Shown: in pieces, positions 29,101 through 37,402 of the stretch
Layout: every line of letters starts with the position of its first letter
Numbering within the stretch: the first letter of the stretch is position 1
Assembly: GCA_903829945.1 (NCBI GenBank)
Contig: CAIKRV010000091.1
Location: forward strand, 1 to 61,433
Direction: 5' to 3'
From: an uncultured bacterium
Lineage (GTDB): Bacteria; Bacteroidota; Bacteroidia; CAILMK01
Length of the DNA: 61,433 bases
The notes under the pieces: model-generated
Seen by the model: only the letters and a program-made list of their open reading frames with translations
The model's database searches: none
Told to the model about the DNA's origin: nothing
Program-made: the position numbers and the translations under genes

Positions 29101-30162
29101 TTAATTTTTCATTCCTTCCAACTTGGCAGGATTTAAAATGGTGATATTGCTTGCCTGAATTTCAATTATTTTTTCACTCTTAAAATCAGATAATACCCTA
29201 ATTACAGATTCCGGAGCTGTACCGACCATACTGGCTAAATCTTCCCTGGATACTGACATCTTAAAGGTATCTTCATTTTCGGATTTTTTGTACCTTTTGT
29301 ATAACATCATTAAAGAATCTGCCACACGTTTTCTAACGGAATTATACGCCAGTTTTACTAAACGTTCTTCCTGTGCCTTTAAATCATTAGAAAGCATTCT
29401 AATAAATTTATTAGATACATCTCTATTCTTATACATTAAGTCATTAAAATCCTCACGAGGGATTATGGATACTTCTGTATCCTCTAAAGCCATAGCTGTT
29501 TCCGAATAATTTGAATCTTCTAATAAGGCTACATACCCTAAAAAATCTCCTTCCTTATATAATCCGGTAATATAATCCTTCCCTTCATCGTTGGACTTAA
29601 AAGTCTTAACTTTACCTTTATTAATAAAATATAATCCGGAAGGGAAGTTCTTTTCATAAAATATAATTTCCTTCTTTTTAAAAACCTTGGTTTTTCTATT
29701 TTCAGGCAAGCGCTTTAACTCTTCCAAACCTCGAGCTTCTCTGATAAAATTATCTAATCCTTCAGCATCACGACCAAATTCCTGTTTTAAAACTTCCGTC
29801 TTTTTAAGTCGGGATTCCACGGCATTTAATAACTCCGTTTCATCAAAAGGCTTGGTAATATAATCATCAGCCCCAAGGTTCATGCCTTTGCGGAAATCAT
29901 TACGGTCGGCCTTGGCAGTTAAAAATATAAACGGAATGGTGGCCGTAGCATGATCTTTACTTAAAATATGCAAAACACTATACCCATCCAATTCAGGCAT
30001 CATAATGTCACAAATAATAAGATCAGGCTTATGTTCCTGGGCAGATTTAACACCTTTCTTACCATTTTCAGCCGTAATCACCTCAAAATTAGCTAGTTCT
30101 AAAATTTCAGCTGTGTTTTCCCGCATTTCAGGATTATCTTCAATCAGTAATATTTTTTTCAT
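29101..30162 (-). CDS. Response regulator: receiver fused to CRP/FNR-like DNA-binding module
   Basis: Protein of 353 residues. Receiver domain at 1-120 with Asp9, phosphoacceptor Asp52 and Lys104; a linker; a cyclic-nucleotide-binding-like beta barrel (about 155-245); and a Crp-type winged helix (about 270-345). The recognition helix TAPESVIRVLSDF keeps Glu318 and Arg322, the pair that reads the TGA half-site in CRP and FNR. The cNMP pocket looks degenerate (GDFLGYVAL; no Arg where CRP binds phosphate), and no FNR-type Cys cluster is present. Control is therefore likely by phosphorylation. It is last in the four-gene signalling operon. Confidence 0.9.
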   Translation of the reverse strand: MKKILLIEDNPEMRENTAEILELANFEVITAENGKKGVKSAQEHKPDLIICDIMMPELDGYSVLHILSKDHATATIPFIFLTAKADRNDFRKGMNLGADDYITKPFDETELLNAVESRLKKTEVLKQEFGRDAEGLDNFIREARGLEELKRLPENRKTKVFKKKEIIFYEKNFPSGLYFINKGKVKTFKSNDEGKDYITGLYKEGDFLGYVALLEDSNYSETAMALEDTEVSIIPREDFNDLMYKNRDVSNKFIRMLSNDLKAQEERLVKLAYNSVRKRVADSLMMLYKRYKKSENEDTFKMSVSREDLASMVGTAPESVIRVLSDFKSEKIIEIQASNITILNPAKLEGMKN

Positions 30163-30200
30163 ATTCTTATTTTATGTGCAGTGGGTGCAAGTTACAAAAA

Positions 30201-31403
30201 TTAAAATTTAGGAATTACTATCGTAAAAACAGTTCCTTTCCCTTCTTCGCTAATAAAATCAATTTCTCCTCCCAACAAAGAAACATATTTTTTCACAATA
30301 TGCAGACCAAGGCCGGTACCCTGAACATTAACTGCATTTCTAGCCCGGAAAAAGCGTTCAAACAAATGCTTTTGCTCCTCTACCGGAATGCCAATTCCTT
30401 CATCACGTACTTCAAAACGTATTTCCTGATCATTAACATTCGTGCTAAAATATATATTCTTATTGGCCTTGGAATACTTAATGGCATTTGAAATCAAATT
30501 TATCAATACATTATGAAGAATTTGTTTATCTAAAAAAATCAAATTATCACCGGTATGATTAAATACAATTTTTTGTCCTTCGGTGGCAATGGTAGAAATA
30601 TCCTCTACGATATCTTCTGCAAATTTATCTAATTCAAAATACACCGGATTAGTGTCTATTCTACCTTCTTCAAGTTTTGACAGGGAAAGGAAACTTTCTA
30701 AGATTTCCGTTAAGTTTTTTACGGAAGCCTTTATCCTACCCAAATGCTTTTGTCTTTTATCTATATCCTTATCCGAATATTTTTCCAGCAAAGTAGTTGA
30801 AGATAAAATAGTACTCAACGGGGTTCTAAATTCATGGGAAGCCATCGTTACAAACCGCGACTTCATTTCATTGAGTTCTTTTTCTTTTTGCAGGGCTTTT
30901 ATTATTTCATTTCTGGATTCATCCAATTTTATAACGGCCACTTCAAGTTCGTGGGTACGTTCCTCAACTCTCTTTTCCAGGTCCTGATTCAGTTTTTTAA
31001 TTTCTGCTATTAGGCTATAATCATTAATGCTGTACCTGATGGAGCGCTCCAATTGATATGGAACGATGGTGCCTTTTACGAGGTAATCAGCAGCACCTGC
31101 TTTCATTGCCAATTCATCTATGGCTAAATCGCCTTGACCGGTGAGCAGAATCATTGGAGCATCGCAGCCGGATTCTACCGAAGCCCTGATGAGTGCCAAA
31201 CCGTCATCAGCCCCTAAACGATAATCCACCAGATATACATGATGCTCTCTATTAGCAATGGCTCTTTCAGCATCGCTTAAATTAGATACCCAATCCAACT
31301 TATACTTTCTTGTTTGTATTTCGGATAAAATATCTCTGGTAATGATGTAATCTTCCTCATCATCATCTACCAAAAGCACCTTTATTTGACTGGAAAAATT
31401 CAC
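30201..31403 (-). CDS. Hybrid receiver-histidine kinase (soluble)
   Basis: Protein of 400 residues. An N-terminal receiver (about 7-125; DDDEED acid patch at 13-18, phosphoacceptor Asp60) is followed by a coiled coil (about 133-178), a HisKA domain with phosphoacceptor His190 (TMASHEFRTPLSTI), and an ATPase domain with N box (LINLISNAIKY), G1 DEGIGIP and G2 GTGLGLHIVKKY. No membrane segment is seen. The receiver could take a signal from the upstream PAS kinase and gate this kinase, which could phosphorylate the receiver-CRP regulator 38 nt downstream. It overlaps the single receiver gene by 1 nt. Confidence 0.9.
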   Translation of the reverse strand: MNFSSQIKVLLVDDDEEDYIITRDILSEIQTRKYKLDWVSNLSDAERAIANREHHVYLVDYRLGADDGLALIRASVESGCDAPMILLTGQGDLAIDELAMKAGAADYLVKGTIVPYQLERSIRYSINDYSLIAEIKKLNQDLEKRVEERTHELEVAVIKLDESRNEIIKALQKEKELNEMKSRFVTMASHEFRTPLSTILSSTTLLEKYSDKDIDKRQKHLGRIKASVKNLTEILESFLSLSKLEEGRIDTNPVYFELDKFAEDIVEDISTIATEGQKIVFNHTGDNLIFLDKQILHNVLINLISNAIKYSKANKNIYFSTNVNDQEIRFEVRDEGIGIPVEEQKHLFERFFRARNAVNVQGTGLGLHIVKKYVSLLGGEIDFISEEGKGTVFTIVIPKF

Positions 31404-31855
31404 TAATCTTTACTTATCGGTAATTCAACAATTTCGAACCAATATTTACTAAGGGTGGACATGGCATCAACCAAATCACTAAATTTAACCGGTTTAGTAA
31501 TAAAAGAGCTGACTCCTAAATCATAAGTTTTAACAATATCCTCCTCAGCTTTAGAGGTAGTAAGTACTACTACAGGAATGCTGCGCAGAATTTTGTTGGC
31601 CTTAATTTCCTTGAGTGCTTCTCTCCCATCCATCCGTGGCATATTTAAATCCAGAAGTATTAATCCCGGCGTTGGATATTTTAATTTATCTTCATAATTG
31701 CCTCGATGAAGCAGGTAATCCAATAAATCTTCGCCATCTTCTACAAAATGCAATTGATTTGCCAGACGGCTTTCTTCCAAAGCCTCTTTAGTCAGCATCC
31801 GATCTTCTGCATCATCGTCTGCAATTAGTATACAAATTGAATTATTTCTAGTCAT
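31403..31855 (-). CDS. Single-domain response regulator (Rcp1-like)
   Basis: Receiver domain of 150 residues. It has the acidic patch ADDDAED (12-18), phosphoacceptor Asp69 in LLDLNMPRMDG, the Thr/Lys switch residues in VVLTTS and ITKPVKF. The insertion with HRGNYEDKLKYPTPGLILL is typical of Rcp1-like receivers paired with phytochrome-type kinases. There is no output domain. It starts 1 nt after the PAS kinase stop and ends within the start codon of the next kinase gene, so it probably shuttles phosphate between the two kinases. Confidence 0.92.
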   Translation of the reverse strand: MTRNNSICILIADDDAEDRMLTKEALEESRLANQLHFVEDGEDLLDYLLHRGNYEDKLKYPTPGLILLDLNMPRMDGREALKEIKANKILRSIPVVVLTTSKAEEDIVKTYDLGVSSFITKPVKFSDLVDAMSTLSKYWFEIVELPISKD

Positions 31856-31856
31856 T

Positions 31857-33407
31857 TTATGCTTGGTTTTTAATTTGTTTTTTTGCTAAGGTTACAATAA
31901 AAGTAGTGCCTTGCCCTAAGGTGCTTTTTGCTTCTATTTTACCGCCATGATATATGGCTATTTTTCTACAAATGGCTAAGCCTACCCCCGAACCTTCAAA
32001 TTTTTTAGATTCTAATCTTTGAAAAATATTAAATATTTTATCAATGTATTTTTCGTCAAACCCAATACCATTGTCTTCAAAATAAAGTTCAATCATTTCA
32101 TCCCCCGGAGTAGAAACTAACAGTTTATCCTTTTGGATATCTTTTGCATAAACCTTTATGATAGGCTTTACATCATCTTTTCTAAATTTAATTGCATTGC
32201 TTAGCATATTTTGAAAAAGTTGACGCATTTGTACGGGTTCTGCCTGTATGGTTGGCAATTTATCAACTATAATGCTTGCACCTGATTTTTCAATGCTGAT
32301 TTCAATATCAGATAAAACTTCTCGTATGGTATTATTTAAATCTACATTAACAAAATCCTGAGCAATCGTTGTGACTCTGGAAAAGGTCAGCAAGTCATTA
32401 ATTAATTGTTGCATTCGAGCCGCAGCATTTAACATTCTATCCAAATAATCCACGCCCGCTTCACTCAATTGACTTCCTTCTTTTACTTTTAAACGATCGC
32501 CAAAGGATTGAATTTTTCTTAACGGTTCTTGCAAATCATGAGAGGACACATAAGCAAAATCTTGTAATTCGGAATTGCTTCTTTGCAAAGCAGCGGCAGA
32601 ACGCCTTAGTTTTTCTTCGGCTAATTTGCGCTCGGTAATATCATGGATAATACCGGTAAAAATAATACGTTCACCAATTTTTACTTCACTAACACTTAGA
32701 TTTATCGGGAATAATGTACCATCCTTTTTCATGGCGGTCACTTCTCTGCCGATACCAATTATTTTACCTTTACCCGTATTATAATAATTTTGCATGTAAG
32801 TATCATGCTGCGAACCAAAAGGCTCCGGCATTAAAGCATTCACACTTTTACCGCGCATTTCTTCTTGAGTATATCCGAATAATTTAGATGCTGCCGGATT
32901 AAATAGTTCAATAATGCCTTTGGTATTAATGGTAATAATACCATCCACCGCATTGTTTAGAATGGCATTAAATTTATATTCACTTTCTACAAGAGCAGAT
33001 TCTGCTTCTTTTATTTGCGAAATATCGTGTACAATACCAGTAAAGATTTTTCTATCGGATAATTGTGTTTCACTAATACTTAATAAAAATGGAAAAGTTG
33101 TCCCATTCTTGCGAAGGCCCAATACCTCACGACCTATACCAATAATTTTCTTTATTCCGGTATTATGATAATTATGAAGATATGAATCATGTGCAGAATG
33201 ATAGGGCTCAGGCATCAGCATATTAATATTATGCCCGATGACCTCATCCTCATTATATCCAAATATTCGAGCGGCTGCAGGGTTCAATGACTCTACTATC
33301 CCACGTTCATTAATGGTAATTATTCCATCAATGACGGTCTCAAAAATTGAACGTAAAATGGAATCACTTTCATGTGAGTTTATTTTCTTTCCGTCCTCCA
33401 ATACCAA
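31857..33407 (-). CDS. Soluble histidine kinase with two FixL-like heme-type PAS domains
   Basis: Protein of 516 residues: PAS1 (about 14-135), PAS2 (about 142-262), dimerisation helix with SSHDLQEP (phosphoacceptor His290), and an ATPase domain (N box FQNMLSNAIKF, G1 DNGIGFD, G2 GSGVGLAI). Both PAS domains read like FixL. His73 and His201 align with the heme ligand His200 of Bradyrhizobium FixL, and Arg93 and Arg221 with the distal Arg220 at the same 20-residue distance; IIGIGREV is present in both. No membrane segment. The start is TTG at 33407; no ATG is available before PAS1, and a TATCTTTG box lies 13 nt upstream. It heads the signalling operon. Oxygen (or NO) sensing is inferred. Confidence 0.9.
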   Translation of the reverse strand: MVLEDGKKINSHESDSILRSIFETVIDGIITINERGIVESLNPAAARIFGYNEDEVIGHNINMLMPEPYHSAHDSYLHNYHNTGIKKIIGIGREVLGLRKNGTTFPFLLSISETQLSDRKIFTGIVHDISQIKEAESALVESEYKFNAILNNAVDGIITINTKGIIELFNPAASKLFGYTQEEMRGKSVNALMPEPFGSQHDTYMQNYYNTGKGKIIGIGREVTAMKKDGTLFPINLSVSEVKIGERIIFTGIIHDITERKLAEEKLRRSAAALQRSNSELQDFAYVSSHDLQEPLRKIQSFGDRLKVKEGSQLSEAGVDYLDRMLNAAARMQQLINDLLTFSRVTTIAQDFVNVDLNNTIREVLSDIEISIEKSGASIIVDKLPTIQAEPVQMRQLFQNMLSNAIKFRKDDVKPIIKVYAKDIQKDKLLVSTPGDEMIELYFEDNGIGFDEKYIDKIFNIFQRLESKKFEGSGVGLAICRKIAIYHGGKIEAKSTLGQGTTFIVTLAKKQIKNQA

Positions 33408-33420
33408 ATTATTAGGATGA

Positions 33421-33428
33421 CAAAGATA
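33421..33428 (-). promoter_or_regulatory. -7 promoter box of the signalling operon
   Basis: TATCTTTG on the minus strand, a perfect TAnnTTTG, 13 nt before the TTG start of the PAS kinase. No TTTG lies at the expected -33 position, so an activator could be needed. Confidence 0.6.
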
Positions 33429-33469
33429 ATAAAATGATTAAAATAACTGAATTCCATTGAAGGAATATA

Positions 33470-33862
33470 TTAATCTTCAAATCTGCTGATTTTCAGGTTC
33501 AAACGTTCAGCATGCTCATTTTGATATTCTATTGACCAATAATCTGATTTTGAAGCTTCTATCCAATTATCTCCTGATTGAGTTAATATTAAAATATTTA
33601 TCCCAAAGGTTTTGAAAAATTTGTCTTTGAGTTGCTCAATAGTATGTTCCGGCTTCACCACAATTTTAGTGGTTTTTGAAATACTTGGTTTATATGAATT
33701 TAAACCAACCTCAAGCAATAATGGTGTTTTAATTTGACCATCAGGGCTTCCCAAATAAAAGTCAATTTTTAAATACGGATATTTTAAATTGAATTCCTCT
33801 TGGACTTGACCCACTGTTTTTCTACCATTGGCTGTTATATTCATTTTAGCGACGCTCAGCAT
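33470..33862 (-). CDS. Small conserved Bacteroidota protein, function unknown
   Basis: Protein of 130 residues without signal peptide or membrane helix. Either Met1 (33862) or Met7 (33844) could be the start; TVGQVQEEFNLKYPYLKIDFY after Met7 is the conserved opening I associate with an unnamed Bacteroidota family. The ending WIEASKSDYWSIEYQNEHAE suggests a mixed alpha/beta fold. It lies upstream of the signalling operon on the same strand (62-nt gap) and downstream of a large perfect inverted repeat. An AAGGGGA element just before the ATG resembles a Shine-Dalgarno site, rare in this window. I cannot assign a function. Confidence 0.6.
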   Translation of the reverse strand: MLSVAKMNITANGRKTVGQVQEEFNLKYPYLKIDFYLGSPDGQIKTPLLLEVGLNSYKPSISKTTKIVVKPEHTIEQLKDKFFKTFGINILILTQSGDNWIEASKSDYWSIEYQNEHAERLNLKISRFED

Positions 33863-33918
33863 TCCCCTTGTTATTGAAACAAAATTGAATTATTTAACTT
33901 AAAATTAAGTTGATATTT

Positions 33919-33958
33919 CTTAGGTGTAAAACTGATTTATGTCAGTTTTACACCTAAG
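33919..33958. promoter_or_regulatory. 17-bp perfect inverted repeat with CRP/FNR-like core
   Basis: CTTAGGTGTAAAACTGA (33919-33935) and TCAGTTTTACACCTAAG (33942-33958) are perfect complements with a 6-nt centre. The centre reads ACTGA-N6-TCAGT (33931-33946), matching the palindrome before nifJ. It lies between two divergent genes, 57 to 96 nt upstream of the small conserved gene and about 200 nt before the aspartate kinase gene. There is no U-run and no gene reads into it, so an operator is more likely than a terminator. Confidence 0.7.
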
Positions 33959-34120
33959 GGCATAAAATTTATATTATCCTCATATTCTATAACTTATGAA
34001 ATTATTTAAGTAATTAATTTGCATTAAATTCATAGGATTTTCATTAAATAGACACAAAGCCGACAGTAATACACTATAATTATAAAATCTAGCTTAACTA
34101 CTTTAATAATCAGTGGAGCT

Positions 34121-34153
34121 TTTGCTTCGTTTAGCTACAAATATGTAATTTTG
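34121..34153 (+). promoter_or_regulatory. Promoter of the aspartate kinase gene
   Basis: -33 TTTG at 34121-34124 and -7 TAATTTTG at 34146-34153 with a 21-nt spacer, a full consensus pair. The ATG is only 4 nt past the -7 box, so the start of transcription should fall on or next to the start codon, giving a leaderless message. Confidence 0.75.
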
Positions 34154-34157
34154 CAAC

Positions 34158-35537
34158 ATGTTAACGGTGGAAAAAATTGGCGGTACTTGTATGACTGCCT
34201 TGGAAGATGTATTAAATAACATCATTTTTTATGGACGATCCGGTCCTGAACTTTACCATAGGATTTTCGTAGTTTCTGCATTTTCAGGAGTAACGAATAT
34301 GCTTTTGGAAAATAAAAAAACCGGAGAGCCGGGCGTATATCATAGATTGGCGGGGCATAAAAACTTTACCAATGCCTTAAATGATGTAGCTGAGAAGTTG
34401 CAAGAAATGAATAAAAAATATGAAGCCATCGGACTTGATTTAAAAGTTGCTGATACCTTTATTGAAAATAGGATTATTGATGCACAAAAATATCTTGAAG
34501 ATTTGGCTAATATACTTTCTTCCGGATATGTAAGTAATGAAAGTATTTTGCAAGCAGCCCGAGAAATATTAGCCTCAATCGGCGAAGCTCATTCTGCTTT
34601 TAATTTGGTAAATGTACTTCAAAACAAAGGTGTAAATGCCACCTTCATTGATCTCTGCGGGTTTTATGATTACAAGCCATACACCATTGACCAAAGGATA
34701 AAGCATGCCTTTAAAGAAATAAAATTTCAGGATACTATTTGTGTTGCAACAGGATATACTAAAGGTACCGAAGGAATCATGCGTGAATTTGATCGTGGGT
34801 ATTCTGAAGTTACTTTTAGTAAAATTGCAGTTGCTGTAGAAGCGAAACAAGTAATTATTCACAAAGAATATCATTTGTCTTCCGCTGACCCCAATATTGT
34901 TGGGATTGAAAATGCAATACCAGTTTGTAATACCAATTTTGATGTAGCCGACCAATTGGCGGATGTGGGCATGGAAGCTATCCATCCGAAAGCTTCCAAA
35001 CCGTTAGAGATCAATGGCATTACTTTAAGAATAAAAAATACTTTCGACCCTAAGCACGAAGGCACTTTAATTACCAAAGAATTTATTTCCCCGGATAAGA
35101 GAGTTGAAGTCATTACTGGCACCGACAAGGTAGTTATTATTGATATTTATGACCCATTGATGGTTGGTGAAGTTGGATCTGACTTAAAAGTAATGACTGC
35201 ATTTGCAGAAACCGGAGTGAGTTATGTATTTAAAGCTACCAGTGCGAATAGTATTTCCGTACTTATTTGGGAAAAAGATTTTGATAAAAAATTGATCAAG
35301 CGTTTAAGTTCGGAGTTTGAAACGGTTACCCATGAAAAAGTAGCCATCGTATGTATTATCGGCTCTAATATTGACCAACCGGGGGTTTTGGGTAAAGCTG
35401 CAGCGGCTTTAGCCAATGAAAATATTAATATCCTTACAGGAGGATTTGCTCTAAGGAAGGTTAATATTCAATTTGTAGTTGCCCGTGATGACTTTAAAAA
35501 AGCCATCATTGCCCTCAATAAAACCATGTTTTTTTAA
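34158..35537 (+). CDS. Aspartate kinase, divergent type (resembles ectoine-cluster Ask)
   Basis: Protein of 459 residues that phosphorylates aspartate, the first step to aspartate semialdehyde. N-terminal VEKIGGTCM (4-12) is the KFGGTS-like nucleotide motif, with Cys where Ser is usual. GYTKGTEGIMREFDRGYSEVT (parts) is the aspartate-binding block. Two C-terminal ACT domains follow (VVIIDIYDPLMVGEVGSD; IVCIIGSNIDQPGVLGKAA). The opening VEKIGGT is like the Ask of ectoine clusters. No ectoine genes are present; instead carboxyspermidine genes lie 2.5 kb away and need the semialdehyde. Its stop overlaps the converging symporter gene by 4 bp. Confidence 0.87.
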   Translation: MLTVEKIGGTCMTALEDVLNNIIFYGRSGPELYHRIFVVSAFSGVTNMLLENKKTGEPGVYHRLAGHKNFTNALNDVAEKLQEMNKKYEAIGLDLKVADTFIENRIIDAQKYLEDLANILSSGYVSNESILQAAREILASIGEAHSAFNLVNVLQNKGVNATFIDLCGFYDYKPYTIDQRIKHAFKEIKFQDTICVATGYTKGTEGIMREFDRGYSEVTFSKIAVAVEAKQVIIHKEYHLSSADPNIVGIENAIPVCNTNFDVADQLADVGMEAIHPKASKPLEINGITLRIKNTFDPKHEGTLITKEFISPDKRVEVITGTDKVVIIDIYDPLMVGEVGSDLKVMTAFAETGVSYVFKATSANSISVLIWEKDFDKKLIKRLSSEFETVTHEKVAIVCIIGSNIDQPGVLGKAAAALANENINILTGGFALRKVNIQFVVARDDFKKAIIALNKTMFF

Positions 35538-36919
35538 ATATTATTTTCAGTTTTACTGATAACTGCTGTAGCGATGCTGTTTCCCAGAACATTGGTAGCG
35601 GCTCTTCCCATATCCAAAATGGGGTCTATACCTAAAAGTAATGCCATACCTGCTTCCGGAATTTTAAAACTGGCCAAAGTTCCTGCAATTACGACCAATG
35701 ATGCTCGAGGCACTCCTGCTATGCCTTTACTGGTCAGCATCAAAACCAATAGCATGGTTATTTGAGTATCGAATCCTAAATGTATCCCATAACATTGTGC
35801 AATAAATATGGACGCAAAAGTCATATACATCATTGAGCCATCCAAATTAAATGAGTACCCCAATGGAAGTACAAAACTTACGATTCGATTTGGACAACCG
35901 TATCTTTCCAATTCTTCTAAAGTTTTAGGAAAAGCCGACTCACTGCTACTGGTACTAAATGCTAATAAAATTGGACTTTTAATGCGCGATAATAATTGAA
36001 AAATACTTCCTCTTAAAAATATAAAGCCTCCTATACTTAATAATATCCAAAGCATCAATAAACCTAAATAAAATTCAAGTATAAAAATACCATAAGTAGA
36101 TAATATTCCTAAGCCTTGTTTGGCAATGACCGCTGTCATTGCACAAAATACGGCTACAGGTGCCAATTGCATAATATAACCGGTCATTCTAAGGATAATA
36201 TGTCCGGCAGCTTCTAAAAACTGAATGACAATTTTCCCAACATTTCCCAAGGAGGCTGCCGCTATACCAAAAATAATAGCAAATAAAACCATTTGCAAAA
36301 TTTCATTTTTAGCCATAGCATCAAATATACTTGTTGGAAATACATGATAGGCAAACTCCCTAAGGGTAAATCCTACTTTCTGAATACCGCTATTATTAAA
36401 TTGTTCCGGTAAACTTAAATGCATGGCTTGACCGGGTTGAAAAACATTAACCAAGAGCATCCCTAAAAATAAGCTCAATAAGGAAGCTCCCAAAAACCAC
36501 ACTAAAGTTTTAGCACCTATCCTACCTACTTGTTTAATATCACCTAATTTTGCAACACCTGCTGCCAAAGTACAAAAAACCAATGGCGCAATAATCATTT
36601 TTATTAATCTTAAAAAAATATCGGACACCAAGGAAAAGTAATCAATTTTATCGTTGATAATTTTACTAATTTTCTGTTGGCTTTCTCGATTTTGATGGAT
36701 CTTAGATTTTAATGTTGCATAGTTTGGATTAAGTGTATCGTTTATTAATTTTAATGCTGATACATTTTGATTAATATTTAAGTCACATTTTATTAATGCA
36801 GCATGATCATTGGCTAACCACGTTTTTTGCAATATTGAGCCACATATAACACCCAATAATAAGGCTAATATAATATAAAGAGTTAAACGATTTTTAGGTT
36901 TAGAAACTGGTACATTCAT
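35534..36919 (-). CDS. Dicarboxylate/amino acid:cation symporter (DAACS family)
   Basis: Membrane transporter of 461 residues of the GltP/GltT type, importing glutamate, aspartate or C4-dicarboxylates with H+ or Na+. The conserved re-entrant loop AFSTSSSESAFPKTLEE and GYSFNLDGSMMYMTFAS are clear, as is the second hairpin GIAGVPRASLVVI and the substrate helix IDPILDMGRAATNVLGN. About eight transmembrane helices are visible. An unusual extra N-terminal soluble stretch of about 65 residues (40-100) lies between the first and second helix. Convergent with aspartate kinase, and may supply aspartate. Confidence 0.93.
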   Translation of the reverse strand: MNVPVSKPKNRLTLYIILALLLGVICGSILQKTWLANDHAALIKCDLNINQNVSALKLINDTLNPNYATLKSKIHQNRESQQKISKIINDKIDYFSLVSDIFLRLIKMIIAPLVFCTLAAGVAKLGDIKQVGRIGAKTLVWFLGASLLSLFLGMLLVNVFQPGQAMHLSLPEQFNNSGIQKVGFTLREFAYHVFPTSIFDAMAKNEILQMVLFAIIFGIAAASLGNVGKIVIQFLEAAGHIILRMTGYIMQLAPVAVFCAMTAVIAKQGLGILSTYGIFILEFYLGLLMLWILLSIGGFIFLRGSIFQLLSRIKSPILLAFSTSSSESAFPKTLEELERYGCPNRIVSFVLPLGYSFNLDGSMMYMTFASIFIAQCYGIHLGFDTQITMLLVLMLTSKGIAGVPRASLVVIAGTLASFKIPEAGMALLLGIDPILDMGRAATNVLGNSIATAVISKTENNI

Positions 36920-36942
36920 ACTTTCAATAATTAAACACTCAC

Positions 36943-37332
36943 TTATTTTAATCCATTATTAATAAGATCTTCCATATCTTTTTGGGTACTAACACCTATA
37001 TGGGTCCAAAGCGATTTGGCATTTCGATACATCATAAACATTGGGATTTCATCAACTTTTAGGGCATTTGCTAAGGTCTTATTATCATCAATATCAATTT
37101 TATAAAAAAGCACTTTCTTCTGATAAGCTAGTGCCAATTGATTGATTAACGGCTCCATTAATTTGCATGGATGACACCATTTGGCGGTAAATTCAATAAC
37201 TACAGGAGCACCTCCGGTAATTTTTTGATAGGTCTCAAGGCTCATAGCTTTTAAAGAATCATTAATAATTCTTCTCTGTGCCATAACCGGATTTATTATT
37301 ATAATGAAAGCAAAAAACACTATTATTCGCAT
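36943..37332 (-). CDS. Exported thioredoxin-like protein
   Basis: Protein of 129 residues with a signal sequence (about 1-18, ending NPVMAQ). The thioredoxin fold has the active site FTAKWCHPCKLM (CxxC, Cys-His-Pro-Cys), then DIDDNKTLANALKVDEIPMFMMYRNAK with the cis-Pro. The Trp-Cys-His-Pro-Cys motif is more like a reducing thioredoxin or DsbE/TlpA type than DsbA. It may reduce periplasmic disulfides or the exported peroxidase. It lies 23 nt upstream of the symporter gene on the same strand and could be co-transcribed with it. Confidence 0.88.
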   Translation of the reverse strand: MRIIVFFAFIIIINPVMAQRRIINDSLKAMSLETYQKITGGAPVVIEFTAKWCHPCKLMEPLINQLALAYQKKVLFYKIDIDDNKTLANALKVDEIPMFMMYRNAKSLWTHIGVSTQKDMEDLINNGLK

Positions 37333-37353
37333 GATGGTCTTGTATTATTCAAG

Positions 37354-37361
37354 CAAAAATA
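37354..37361 (-). promoter_or_regulatory. -7 promoter box of the thioredoxin gene
   Basis: TATTTTTG on the minus strand, matching TAnnTTTG, 21 nt before the ATG. No clear -33 element. Confidence 0.5.
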
Positions 37362-37402
37362 GGTTTTTTCTTTTGTAAAATATTGTAATTTCGTTTATCC
37401 GT

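Noticed and set aside
30583-30987. Open frame of 134 codons on the plus strand
   Set aside because: Antisense to the kinase domains of the hybrid receiver-kinase; Ser-rich low-complexity product typical of a shadow frame.
29101-33407. Phytochrome-type light sensing by the Rcp1-like receiver operon
   Set aside because: The kinase has no GAF/PHY bilin domain; its sensor parts are FixL-like PAS domains, so gas sensing is more likely than light.
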